Assembly: GCA_002337085.1 (NCBI GenBank)
Contig: DDFH01000003.1
Location: forward strand, 186,001 to 250,000
Direction: 5' to 3'
Origin: Hyphomonadaceae bacterium UBA1933
Lineage (GTDB): Bacteria; Pseudomonadota; Alphaproteobacteria; Caulobacterales; Aquidulcibacteraceae
DNA: 64,000 nt
Part shown: one piece after another, positions 44,802 through 52,236 of the stretch
How the letters are laid out: every line of letters starts with the position of its first letter
Position numbering within the stretch: the first letter of the stretch is position 1
Position numbers and translations under genes: made by a program
The notes under the pieces: model-generated
What the model saw: the letters and a program-made list of their open reading frames with translations, nothing else
The model's database searches: none
What the model was told of the DNA's origin: nothing

Positions 44802-44844
44802 AATTGTCATACCGGAATTTTGTGAAACAAAATGTCCGGTATCT
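44802..44844. repeat. Dispersed repeat, type B
   Basis: A 43-nt sequence that recurs identically at 45219-45261. It holds the inverted arms ATACCGGA and TCCGGTAT, and ATTTTGT against ACAAAAT, so it folds into a near-perfect hairpin. Confidence 0.9.
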
Positions 44845-44937
44845 CGTTGAATAAACCAATAAACAGCCCCGATTATTCATAAAATGTAACCATTTCTAAT
44901 CATTATTGACAATGTGTAACAGCGTTTATTTTTGGAA

Positions 44938-44960
44938 AACCAATTGATAATCAATTGGTT
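44938..44960. repeat. Palindrome AACCAATTGA/TCAATTGGTT
   Basis: A perfect 10-bp dyad with a 3-nt centre in otherwise gene-free DNA upstream of the Cas13-like gene. It could be an operator, but no neighbour suggests which protein would bind. Confidence 0.5.
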
Positions 44961-45000
44961 AAGCTGATTATTGGTGCCTGTTTTGTGTATCTACCAAAAA

Positions 45001-45070
45001 TGTTGACATTTGTTGACATCGCAAGGCAAAAAACACCTTGCGCATAAACACTGACATTTCCTGACATTCC
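45001..45070. repeat. Helically phased TGACAT motifs around a hairpin
   Basis: TGTTGACATT is repeated with a 10-bp period (45001-45010 and 45011-45020), and CTGACATTTC likewise (45051-45060 and 45061-45070). Between them is a hairpin, CGCAAGG (45020-45026) with CCTTGCG (45036-45042). The 10-bp spacing would put the motifs on one face of the helix. Confidence 0.55.
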
Positions 45071-45155
45071 AAAGCCGCACTAATCAATCTGGCCAAAACT
45101 AACTCAATATAAATATTACTTCCGTTTCTTATGGCGGGGATAAATCTGAAACTTC

Positions 45156-45207
45156 TCCTCCCCTGTGAAAACGGGGAAGGTGTCCGCAAAGCTGACGGAG
45201 GGGGTGC
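45156..45207. repeat. Dispersed palindromic repeat, type A
   Basis: Plus-oriented copy: CTCCCCTGTG with ACGGGGAAGG, then TCCGC/GACGG and a GGAGGGGGTGC tail. Confidence 0.85.
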
Positions 45208-45218
45208 AAATTTAAAAT

Positions 45219-45261
45219 AATTGTCATACCGGAATTTTGTGAAACAAAATGTCCGGTATCT
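45219..45261. repeat. Dispersed repeat, type B (identical second copy)
   Basis: Identical over 43 nt to the copy at 44802-44844, including the ATACCGGA/TCCGGTAT arms. A related but diverged unit (GCCGGACAAATCC ... CCGGCATGACA) follows at about 45278-45316. Confidence 0.9.
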
Positions 45262-45340
45262 TAAAGAGCAACCCACGAGATGCCGGACAAATCCGTTAGA
45301 TTTTCCGGCATGACAAGGTTTTTATAAACCAGCCATAGCC

Positions 45341-45399
45341 GACCCCTCCACCAAACTACGTTTGGTCCCCCTCCCCAAACTAAATTTTAGGGAGGAGAA
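45341..45399. repeat. Dispersed palindromic repeat, type A variant
   Basis: ACCAAACTACGTTTGGT and CTCCCCAAACTAAATTTTAGGGAG are two stem-loops flanked by CCCCTCC. It has the same overall plan as type A in the reverse orientation, with different loop sequences. Confidence 0.65.
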
Positions 45400-45412
45400 A
45401 GAACCGCACTTA

Positions 45413-45464
45413 TCCTCCCCTGTGAAAACGGGGGAGGTGCCGCCATAGGCGGCGGAGGGGGTGC
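45413..45464. repeat. Dispersed palindromic repeat, type A (left border of CRISPR locus)
   Basis: Plus-oriented copy: CTCCCCTGTG/ACGGGGGAGG and GCCGCC/GGCGGC with a GGAGGGGGTGC tail. It is the last repeat before the Cas13-like gene. A copy in the opposite orientation lies on the other side of the CRISPR array (47373-47435). Confidence 0.85.
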
Positions 45465-45543
45465 GGCAGAATAATAAAATTCAAAAAAAGAAAATCTGGT
45501 TTTATGCTTGCAATTTAAAGTGAATGGCAGTTAATATTAGTTG

Positions 45544-47040
45544 ATGGAACTAGCTTATTCTTTGAACTTTGAAGAATTAGAAAAAGATGCTGGCTTTAGG
45601 TCAGAGGTTTTGTATTTTATTCGCCTATGTAACCCTTATTTAAAGGGGATTTTTTGGGATGCTTTTCCACGAAATAATATTAATCGGCGTAAAGAATTAT
45701 ATAAAATTGCTACTGAAAATCTCAAAAATCCAAATCAAAAACCATTATTGGACGCAATAGTTCCGAATAAGGAAAACCACGGCAAACGTGAAAGCGTTAA
45801 TGTCGATTTCATTAGCGGTGATTTTTCAAAGGAAATTTTAGATAAATTACCCGAAGATATATGCAAACATTTTCAAGAAATATCGCTAAGCTATAATCAT
45901 GGCTTATTTATAAAGGTTCGTGATGATTTGGGGCGTGCGGACAATTTCACCCTTTTCAAAATCGTAGAAATACTAAAATCAAGACGACATTTTCTTGAAC
46001 ATTACGGTGAGAAGGAATTTACAAATAGTGGAAAACCCAAAAAGAATAAAACAGAAAAAATAATTGAAAAAAGAAGAGCGGGCGAATTTTACCATTCTGA
46101 TCATAACTTTGTAAAAGCTTTGTCATTCTTTATTTTACCTGAATTAATGCACCATTTTGCAGGGCGTGTGGCATATTATGAAAGAAAATTAGGCACACCA
46201 ATCGCCCACTCAAATGCCGCAATTATAAGAGAAATAGTAAGGGCGCAAATAGCCGAACGACGTGCAAATAATAAATTATTATTTGGTCAAGAGCGCTCAA
46301 AAAAACAAATGAAGGATAAGGGGCGGCGAAAAAAAATTGTTTCTGATGATATTGAATGGCGGCGTGCATATCTTGAAAACGCCAAACATCAAGGAAGGCA
46401 AACGGATTATCGCCAACATGAATTTAAGCTAAGATATTATTTTGTTGGGAAACATAATATTAATGCAATTAAAAGATTGTTTGAATTCGACAGTGAAAAA
46501 CCGTTTCATTTTAAAAGAGATATCGAGGCGTTTTATATTCTTTGTGCCAAAATTAATTTTTTAATTCATCTTGCTTTCGAACATTTCCCAATGGACGAAT
46601 ATAAAAAACCAATTGGCAAAGATTATGAGGAGACAAAAATTATAAGCCTAATTCGTAACACGATTGCCCATAATGGATTATTTTGGAATGTAAAAAATGA
46701 TGATGAAATTATTCCAATAAAAACAATATTCAAACTTGTAATGAAATATTTAAGCAAACCACCTGCAAACGAATTGGCAAATCAATTTTATGACCGTGTT
46801 GCACAGTTTTTAAAAGATGAAAATTTTGATTATGTCGATATAGATGCGGATAAAGAAAATAATATTCCCCCAAAGGCATTATTAATAAGTCATTGGACAA
46901 AAGAAAATCGGCAAAAATATATCCTAAGCTCGAATGAGAAAATGAAAATAGATAAAAGAAAAAATTATAAAAAAGAAATTGCACGAATTATGCGGCAATT
47001 AAATCAAGCGCGTAAAGAAATAAGACTTGAATTTGGATGA
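45544..47040 (+). CDS. cas13: Hypercompact Cas13-like (type VI) RNA-guided RNase
   Basis: A 498-aa protein with two HEPN RNase motifs in the canonical R-[N/H]-x3-H form: R148-HFLE-H153 in KSRRHFLEHYGEK (45985-46002), and R371-NTIA-H376 in SLIRNTIAHNG (46654-46671). They are about 220 residues apart, as in Cas13, where the two HEPN domains assemble one RNase site. Between them, residues 230-295 are strongly basic (SKKQMKDKGRRKKIV), suggesting an RNA-binding insertion, and the C-terminal 50 residues are also Lys/Arg-rich. The start is constrained: TAG at 45538-45540 lies immediately upstream, so only TTG 45541 or ATG 45544 can start it. No Shine-Dalgarno is seen, and TTGCAA (45508) with TAATAT (45532) could be a promoter giving a nearly leaderless mRNA. 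The array 100 nt downstream, on the same strand, supports the call. Well-known Cas13a-d proteins are about 900-1300 aa and the small e/f (X/Y) groups about 775-800, so this is far smaller; very small ancestral-type Cas13 (Cas13an) have been reported, and this may belong there. The gene is markedly AT-rich compared with acnB and alaS. The main alternative is a two-HEPN abortive-infection RNase that sits by chance next to an array. Confidence 0.85.
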   Translation: MELAYSLNFEELEKDAGFRSEVLYFIRLCNPYLKGIFWDAFPRNNINRRKELYKIATENLKNPNQKPLLDAIVPNKENHGKRESVNVDFISGDFSKEILDKLPEDICKHFQEISLSYNHGLFIKVRDDLGRADNFTLFKIVEILKSRRHFLEHYGEKEFTNSGKPKKNKTEKIIEKRRAGEFYHSDHNFVKALSFFILPELMHHFAGRVAYYERKLGTPIAHSNAAIIREIVRAQIAERRANNKLLFGQERSKKQMKDKGRRKKIVSDDIEWRRAYLENAKHQGRQTDYRQHEFKLRYYFVGKHNINAIKRLFEFDSEKPFHFKRDIEAFYILCAKINFLIHLAFEHFPMDEYKKPIGKDYEETKIISLIRNTIAHNGLFWNVKNDDEIIPIKTIFKLVMKYLSKPPANELANQFYDRVAQFLKDENFDYVDIDADKENNIPPKALLISHWTKENRQKYILSSNEKMKIDKRKNYKKEIARIMRQLNQARKEIRLEFG

Positions 47041-47141
47041 GAAAAATTGATAATAAAAGACGGCTTTACCAAATAACTTGCGGTTTATAAGTCCATGGAC
47101 TTGTGTTTTCTTAATTGTTTTCAATTGAATATACGAAGTCT
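47041..47141 (+). promoter_or_regulatory. AT-rich leader of the CRISPR array
   Basis: This 101-nt gap between the Cas13-like stop codon and repeat 1 is AT-rich and contains two palindromes, GTCCATGGAC and TTCAATTGAA. The first repeats are intact and the last repeat is degenerate, which places the leader on this side. A promoter cannot be pinned down. Confidence 0.55.
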
Positions 47142-47309
47142 GTTGCTGTTATCCGCATTTTGCAGGGTGGCAGTGACCAAATATGTGAGATATGAATAGC
47201 CATTTGGGTTGCTGTTATCCGCATTTTGCAGGGTGGCAGTGACGCATCGGTTGATGTTGAGTTTTTAAAGCAAGTTGCTGTTGTCCGCATTTTGCAGGGT
47301 GGCGGTAAC
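47142..47309 (+). CRISPR. Minimal type VI-like CRISPR array: 3 repeats, 2 spacers
   Basis: Three 36-nt repeats at 47142-47177, 47208-47243 and 47274-47309 are separated by two 30-nt spacers (47178-47207 and 47244-47273) that do not resemble one another. Repeats 1 and 2 are identical; repeat 3 differs at repeat positions 10, 31 and 34, as a terminal repeat often does. The repeat begins GTTGCTG and ends CAGTGAC, with ATTTTGCAGGGT in the middle. That GTTG...ATTTTG..GGGT...AC framework resembles Cas13b direct repeats as I remember them. Positions 1-15 can pair with 21-36 (one bulged A at 23) around an ATTTT loop. The 36/30 sizes suit type VI. The array is in the same orientation as the Cas13-like gene. 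No cas1, cas2, csx27 or csx28 is nearby. Confidence 0.93.
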
Positions 47310-47372
47310 TTATCACCTGCGCCCTAATGGGTGGGTTTTTGGGTGAAATGCCGTCGTGATTTCGTGGAAATT
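47310..47372 (+). terminator. Possible terminator after the array
   Basis: CGCCC (47320-47324) can pair with GGGTG (47329-47333) around TAAT, followed by GGTTTTT. The stem is short, so this is only a candidate 3' end for the pre-crRNA. The remaining bases up to the next repeat show nothing recognisable. Confidence 0.35.
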
Positions 47373-47435
47373 GCCCCCTCCGTCATCGTCAAAATGAATT
47401 TTGTCTCTGACACCTCCCCCGTTTCACAGGGGAGG
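47373..47435. repeat. Dispersed palindromic repeat, type A (right border, inverted)
   Basis: Minus-oriented copy: CCCCCTCCGTCA and TGACACCTCCCCC with CAGGGGAGG, interrupted by a short AT-rich stretch AAAATGAATTTTG. It lies between the array and the 3' end of alaS and mirrors the copy at 45413-45464. Confidence 0.8.
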
Positions 47436-47448
47436 AGAGGTGTGCGGA

Positions 47449-50085
47449 TTATATCCCCGCCTTAATTGCCGCCAGTGCCGCATCGGCGTTTTCGTCGGAT
47501 GGGGCGCCGCCTTGGGCGAAGTCGGGTTTGCCGCCGCCGCCTTGACCTCCCATTGCCGCAACCGCCGCCTTGACCAAATCAACCGCATTAACCGCCACGC
47601 CATTTACCGCAACCGCAACGGCAGCTTTGCCATCCGCCTTGGCGATATAGGCGACAACGCCGGTGCCAAGTTTTGCCATGCCGTCATTTACCATTGGGCG
47701 TAAGTCTTTTGCGCCAATGCCGTCAAGCACACGGGCATCAACCTTTATACCGTTGATTTCCTCAATCGCGCTTGCGCCGCCACCGCCGCCAAGTGCCAAT
47801 TTTTGGCGCGCTTCGGCAAGCTCTTTTTCAAGGCGCTTTTTATCGGCAAGTAATGCGTCAACCTTTGCCGGAAGCTCATGGATAGGGGCTTTTAACGGTT
47901 CTGCTGCGGCGCGTGCCAATGCGGCGTTTGATTTTAAATATTCAATTGCTGCGCCACCTGTCATGGCCTCAATACGGCGGATGCCGGCGGCAACCGCGCC
48001 TTCGGAAACAATCGCAAATGCACCAATATCACCGGTGCGGAATGCGTGCGTGCCACCACAAAGCTCTACGGAATAGGCTTTTTTATTGCCGTCTAAATCA
48101 TCACCCATTGAAAGCACGCGAACTTCGTCACCATATTTTTCGCCGAATAATGCCATTGCCCCTTCGTTGATTGCATCTTCTGGGGTCATTAATTTGGTGG
48201 TAATTTCGGTGTTTTGACGAACCACTTCATTGACAAGTGCATCGACACGATCAATTTCATCACGGCTCATGGATGCGCCATGCGCAAAGTCAAAACGCAA
48301 TCTATCATCGGCAACCATTGAACCCTTTTGCGCCACATGTGCGCCCAAAACTTGGTGCAATGCCTTGTGAAGCAAATGCGTTGCCGAGTGGTTGGCACGG
48401 ATTTTATTGCGGCGTTTGATGTCGATTTTTAATTGCGCGCTATCGCCCGCTTTGATTTCACCTGATTGCAATGTGCCAATGTGGCAGAAAAGGCCGCCCG
48501 CGCGTTTTTGTGTATCTTCAACCACAAAGATTGCGCCATTGTCGAAAATAATTTCGCCTTTATCACCAATCTGACCACCAGATTCACCATAGAATGGGGT
48601 TTGGTTGAAAATTAATTCAGCTTTTTCACCGACTTTTAAAGTGTCGGTCTTTGCGCCATTTTTAACAATCGCGGTAAGGTTCGCACTGGCCTCATTGGCA
48701 TTATAGCCAAGGAATTCAGAAGAACCCAATTCATCAAATAAATTAAACCAAATGGTTTCGGTTGCCGATTGGCCCGAACCCGCCCAGTTTTTACGGGCTT
48801 CTTCTTTTTGTTTTGCCATTGATGCGTTGAAACCATCCATATCTACGCCAATGCCGCGCGCGCGCAATACATCTTGGGTAAGGTCAACCGGGAAACCATA
48901 GGTGTCATAAAGGTTGAATGCGGTTTCGCCTTTTAATGCGTCACCCTTTTGCAAATCTTTTGAGGCATCATCCAAAAGTGCCAAGCCACGACCCAATGTG
49001 CGGCGGAAGCGGGTTTCTTCTTGTTCCAAGGTGGCGGTAATGAATGCTTCTGCGCGGCGAAGCTCTGGATAAGCATTGCCCATTTCATTCACAAGGGTTG
49101 GAACAAGACGGTAAAGCAACGGCTCTTTTGCCCCCAAAATATGGGCATGGCGCATCGCGCGGCGCATAATACGGCGCAATACATAACCACGACCTTCATT
49201 CGATGGGGTAACACCATCGGCAATTAAGAAAGAACTTGCACGCAAATGGTCGGCAATAACGCGGTGTGAAGGTTGCTGCGCGCCAATTGCCTTGGTTGCG
49301 GTCAAATCTTCTGATGCTTTGATAAGAGTTTTGAAAAGGTCAATGTCATAATTATCATGCACGCCTTGTAAAACCGCAGAAATACGTTCAAGCCCCATGC
49401 CAGTATCAATTGATGGTTTTGGTAGGCTGGTTTGTGAACCATCGGCATGTTTTTCAAATTGCATGAAAACCAGGTTCCAGATTTCAATGAAACGATCGCC
49501 ATCTTCTTCTGCGGATCCTGGTGGGCCGCCCCAAATATGTTCGCCGTGATCATAGAAAATTTCAGAGCATGGGCCACATGGGCCGGTATCGCCCATTGAC
49601 CAGAAATTATCAGATGTCGGGATGCGAATAATACGGTCATCGGATAAGCCCGCAACTTTTTTCCAAATTGATGCCGCCTCATCATCGGTGTGATAGACGG
49701 TTACGAGTAATTTGTCTTTGTTTAGGCCAAATTCTTTGGTAATTAATTCCCATGCAAATTTAATGGCGTCATCTTTGAAATAGTCGCCAAAAGAGAAATT
49801 ACCCAACATTTCAAAAAATGTGTGGTGGCGGGCGGTATAGCCAACATTATCAAGGTCATTATGTTTGCCGCCGGCGCGAACGCATTTTTGGCTAGAGGTA
49901 GCGCGTGGCGGATTTGGCGGGGTTTCTTGCCCAGTGAAAATATTTTTAAATGGCACCATGCCCGCATTGGTAAACATCAAGGTTGGGTCATTTTGTGGGA
50001 CAAGTGGACTGGAGGCAGTGATATTATGCCCATTTGCACCAAAATATTCCAAAAATGCTTTTCTGATTTCGTTTACGCTTGTCAT
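47449..50085 (-). CDS. alaS: Alanyl-tRNA synthetase
   Basis: 878-aa class II synthetase that charges tRNA-Ala. It opens with VNEIRKAFLEYFGANGH and the catalytic core FTNAGMVPFKNIFTG. The editing-domain zinc site is present (HSATHLLHKAL and VELCGGTHAFRTGDIG), followed by the C-Ala region with Gly/Ala-rich stretches (GGGGGASAIEEINGIKVDARV and AAMGGQGGGGKPDFAQGG). The ATG at 50085 has CAGGTA upstream. It is a chromosomal housekeeping gene and marks the right flank of the CRISPR island. Confidence 0.97.
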   Translation of the reverse strand: MTSVNEIRKAFLEYFGANGHNITASSPLVPQNDPTLMFTNAGMVPFKNIFTGQETPPNPPRATSSQKCVRAGGKHNDLDNVGYTARHHTFFEMLGNFSFGDYFKDDAIKFAWELITKEFGLNKDKLLVTVYHTDDEAASIWKKVAGLSDDRIIRIPTSDNFWSMGDTGPCGPCSEIFYDHGEHIWGGPPGSAEEDGDRFIEIWNLVFMQFEKHADGSQTSLPKPSIDTGMGLERISAVLQGVHDNYDIDLFKTLIKASEDLTATKAIGAQQPSHRVIADHLRASSFLIADGVTPSNEGRGYVLRRIMRRAMRHAHILGAKEPLLYRLVPTLVNEMGNAYPELRRAEAFITATLEQEETRFRRTLGRGLALLDDASKDLQKGDALKGETAFNLYDTYGFPVDLTQDVLRARGIGVDMDGFNASMAKQKEEARKNWAGSGQSATETIWFNLFDELGSSEFLGYNANEASANLTAIVKNGAKTDTLKVGEKAELIFNQTPFYGESGGQIGDKGEIIFDNGAIFVVEDTQKRAGGLFCHIGTLQSGEIKAGDSAQLKIDIKRRNKIRANHSATHLLHKALHQVLGAHVAQKGSMVADDRLRFDFAHGASMSRDEIDRVDALVNEVVRQNTEITTKLMTPEDAINEGAMALFGEKYGDEVRVLSMGDDLDGNKKAYSVELCGGTHAFRTGDIGAFAIVSEGAVAAGIRRIEAMTGGAAIEYLKSNAALARAAAEPLKAPIHELPAKVDALLADKKRLEKELAEARQKLALGGGGGASAIEEINGIKVDARVLDGIGAKDLRPMVNDGMAKLGTGVVAYIAKADGKAAVAVAVNGVAVNAVDLVKAAVAAMGGQGGGGKPDFAQGGAPSDENADAALAAIKAGI

Positions 50086-50241
50086 TATTTTACCTGTATT
50101 TTGCGGGACTTTGGAAGAATAATATAATTTCCACGTTTCCTGTGCAAAGGATTTAACATTGGGGCGCGCAAAATCAACCGCCCATGCACCTAAATGCGCG
50201 AAATTTCAGTGTTTTTATCAGTGGTGGCATGCTGCTGAATG

Positions 50242-50287
50242 GTAAAAAAGAACGACCCCGATTGGGGGCTAATCAATCGGGGTCGAA
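50242..50287 (-). terminator. Intrinsic terminator of recA
   Basis: CGACCCCGATTG (50253-50264) pairs with CAATCGGGGTCG (50274-50285). On the minus strand it is followed by TTCTTTTTTACC, so it ends the leftward recA transcript. Confidence 0.9.
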
Positions 50288-50313
50288 ACTTTTTAGATTA
50301 TATTGAACCGATA

Positions 50314-51384
50314 TTATAATTCGGCATCAAATTCTTCGCGTCCTGCCTCAAGTGCTTCAACAATTAGGCCGGAGTTTTTGCGGATTTTTTCTTCTAATTC
50401 GGTTGCCATTTCTGGATTTGCCTTCAAGAATGTGCGGGCATTTTCACGACCCTGACCAATTCTTTGGCTGTCATAGGAATACCAAGAACCAGATTTTTCA
50501 ACGATGCCAGCTTTTACACCCAAATCAATCAATTCACCGGTTTTGGATATGCCTTCACCGTAAAGAATGTCGAATTCGACCTGTTTGAATGGTGGGGCAA
50601 CCTTGTTTTTAACCACTTTTACGCGGGTTTGGTTGCCAACAACATCTTCTTTTTCCTTGATTGCGCCAATACGGCGAATATCAAGACGAACCGAAGCATA
50701 AAATTTAAGTGCGTTACCGCCAGTAGTGGTTTCAGGTGAACCAAACATAACGCCGATTTTCATACGAATTTGGTTGATGAAAATTACCAAAGTGTTGGAA
50801 CGAGAAATTGACGCGGTAAGTTTACGCAATGCCTGTGACATCAAACGTGCCTGAAGCCCTGGAAGGCTATCACCCATATCCCCCTCAATCTCTGCCTTTG
50901 GGGTAAGGGCGGCAACGGAATCGACCACCAAAATATCAACCGCACCAGAGCGCACCAAAGTATCGGTAATTTCAAGTGCTTGTTCACCTGTATCAGGCTG
51001 GGAAATCAATAAATCACCCAAATCGACCCCAAGTTTGCGGGCATATACGGGGTCAAGGGCGTGTTCGGCATCAACAAATGCGCAAACGCCGCCGTTTTTC
51101 TGCGCCTCGGCTATGCAATGAAGGGCAAGAGTGGTTTTACCCGAAGATTCAGGGCCAAAAATTTCAACAATACGACCACGTGGCAAGCCACCAATTCCAA
51201 GCGCAATATCAAGTGATAATGAACCAGTTGATATAGATTCAATTTCCACAACTGGGTTATTTTCACCCATGCGCATAATAGAGCCTTTGCCAAAAGCGCG
51301 TTCGATTTGCGCCAATGCTGATTCAAGAGCCTTTTCTTTATCCATTTCGTTTTTTTCCACCAAGCGTAATGATTGTTGTGCCAT
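50314..51384 (-). CDS. recA: Recombinase RecA
   Basis: 356-aa DNA-strand-exchange ATPase and SOS co-protease. Walker A is GPESSGKTTLALH, Walker B is VDILVVDSVAAL, and the MAW region PEIEGDMGDSLPGLQARLMSQALRKL-like sequence and the L2 segment (GVMFGSPETTTGGNALKF) are complete. The C-terminus is acidic (EAGREEFDAEL). An SOS box lies upstream at 51508-51522. recA and alaS are in the same orientation, recA upstream, separated by a terminator. Confidence 0.98.
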   Translation of the reverse strand: MAQQSLRLVEKNEMDKEKALESALAQIERAFGKGSIMRMGENNPVVEIESISTGSLSLDIALGIGGLPRGRIVEIFGPESSGKTTLALHCIAEAQKNGGVCAFVDAEHALDPVYARKLGVDLGDLLISQPDTGEQALEITDTLVRSGAVDILVVDSVAALTPKAEIEGDMGDSLPGLQARLMSQALRKLTASISRSNTLVIFINQIRMKIGVMFGSPETTTGGNALKFYASVRLDIRRIGAIKEKEDVVGNQTRVKVVKNKVAPPFKQVEFDILYGEGISKTGELIDLGVKAGIVEKSGSWYSYDSQRIGQGRENARTFLKANPEMATELEEKIRKNSGLIVEALEAGREEFDAEL

Positions 51385-51507
51385 GTTTAAAATCCTTCTG
51401 TCACGATTCCCGTTTAAGGAATTAAATTTTTCAACTTTGGCGGAAAATATTTGCGGATAAATATTTTTAGCCCCGCCGCAAGAACATATGTATCTGAAAT
51501 GTTCACG

Positions 51508-51522
51508 GAACGCAAGCGGAAC
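51508..51522 (-). promoter_or_regulatory. LexA box (alphaproteobacterial SOS operator) for recA
   Basis: GAAC (51508-51511), a 7-nt spacer and GAAC (51519-51522) form, read on the minus strand, the GTTC-N7-GTTC direct repeat bound by alphaproteobacterial LexA. It sits 124 nt upstream of the recA ATG, in the gene-free stretch 51385-51680. I see nothing else notable in that stretch. Confidence 0.85.
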
Positions 51523-51680
51523 ATTTTGACAATACGTCCAAATATGGCGTAATAACTATTTTTGCGAATTACTGTAAAATAAAAATATCAATAAAAACAA
51601 AGGGCGATGTTTTTGTTTTGTTCTATTTTTTTAGTGAAAATTTTGCAGTAAACTTTTAATTTGCACCCGTGCAGGTTTTT

Positions 51681-52157
51681 TTAACTGATAGATGTTGGGA
51701 TTTCTAACTTATTAAGTAGCTTATATGCGTCTTCATAATTGGTTCGGCTGCAAATATAAATGTCAGGTTCAGTTTTACATCTTATCATGCAGTAAAACGT
51801 TTCTTCACCTTCGCCATCAATATCTTTTTGAACATATCCTGTAAATTCAGAAGATTGGCCAATATGTTTTTTTACACTAAAAATTGATATGCTTAGTATG
51901 TATAATATATTGTTTTTATTGTATATTATTGATAATGGTATCGATAATATATAAATTACTGCTGCGCTAATAACTAAGAAAAATGACGCGAATATTATGA
52001 TTTCTAACTCAAAAGAAAATTGCCCAAACCCGCCTTCAAAAAGAAATGTTTTAGCTAATAAGTATAAAGGCAGTAAAAAAAATAAAGAAACCATCCATCC
52101 TAAAATTGGAATAAAATTAATATGCAATAATTTGAATTCAATATTATTGTTCGTCAT
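51681..52157 (-). CDS. Hypothetical membrane protein, 158 aa
   Basis: Unrecognised. Two long hydrophobic segments (INFIPILGWMVSLFFLLPLYLL and IIIFASFFLVISAAVIYIL) near the N-terminus are followed by a cytoplasmic beta-rich tail (HIGQSSEFTGYVQKDIDGEGEETFYCMIRCKTEPDIYICSR). It resembles small PH-like or DUF-type inner-membrane proteins in layout only. It is AT-rich and isolated between recA and the SGNH gene, perhaps recently acquired. Confidence 0.65.
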   Translation of the reverse strand: MTNNNIEFKLLHINFIPILGWMVSLFFLLPLYLLAKTFLFEGGFGQFSFELEIIIFASFFLVISAAVIYILSIPLSIIYNKNNILYILSISIFSVKKHIGQSSEFTGYVQKDIDGEGEETFYCMIRCKTEPDIYICSRTNYEDAYKLLNKLEIPTSIS

Positions 52158-52236
52158 TACTAAAATTTTAGTAGAACAAAGTTTAATATTTATAAAATAT
52201 AATGGTTATCAGCAAATATATTGAATATTAAAAATG

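Noticed and set aside
45001..45070. A second, decayed CRISPR array
   Set aside because: The repeat unit is only 10 bp and directly abutting, without spacers, so it does not fit an array.
44968..45276. A 102-aa minus-strand open frame across the repeat cluster
   Set aside because: It is built from type A and B repeat sequence, with no start signal or protein-like composition.
45544..47040. A two-HEPN toxin or Abi protein unrelated to CRISPR
   Set aside because: Two HEPN motifs alone would allow this, but a same-strand array with a Cas13b-like repeat 100 nt away makes Cas13 more likely. It is kept as the main alternative.
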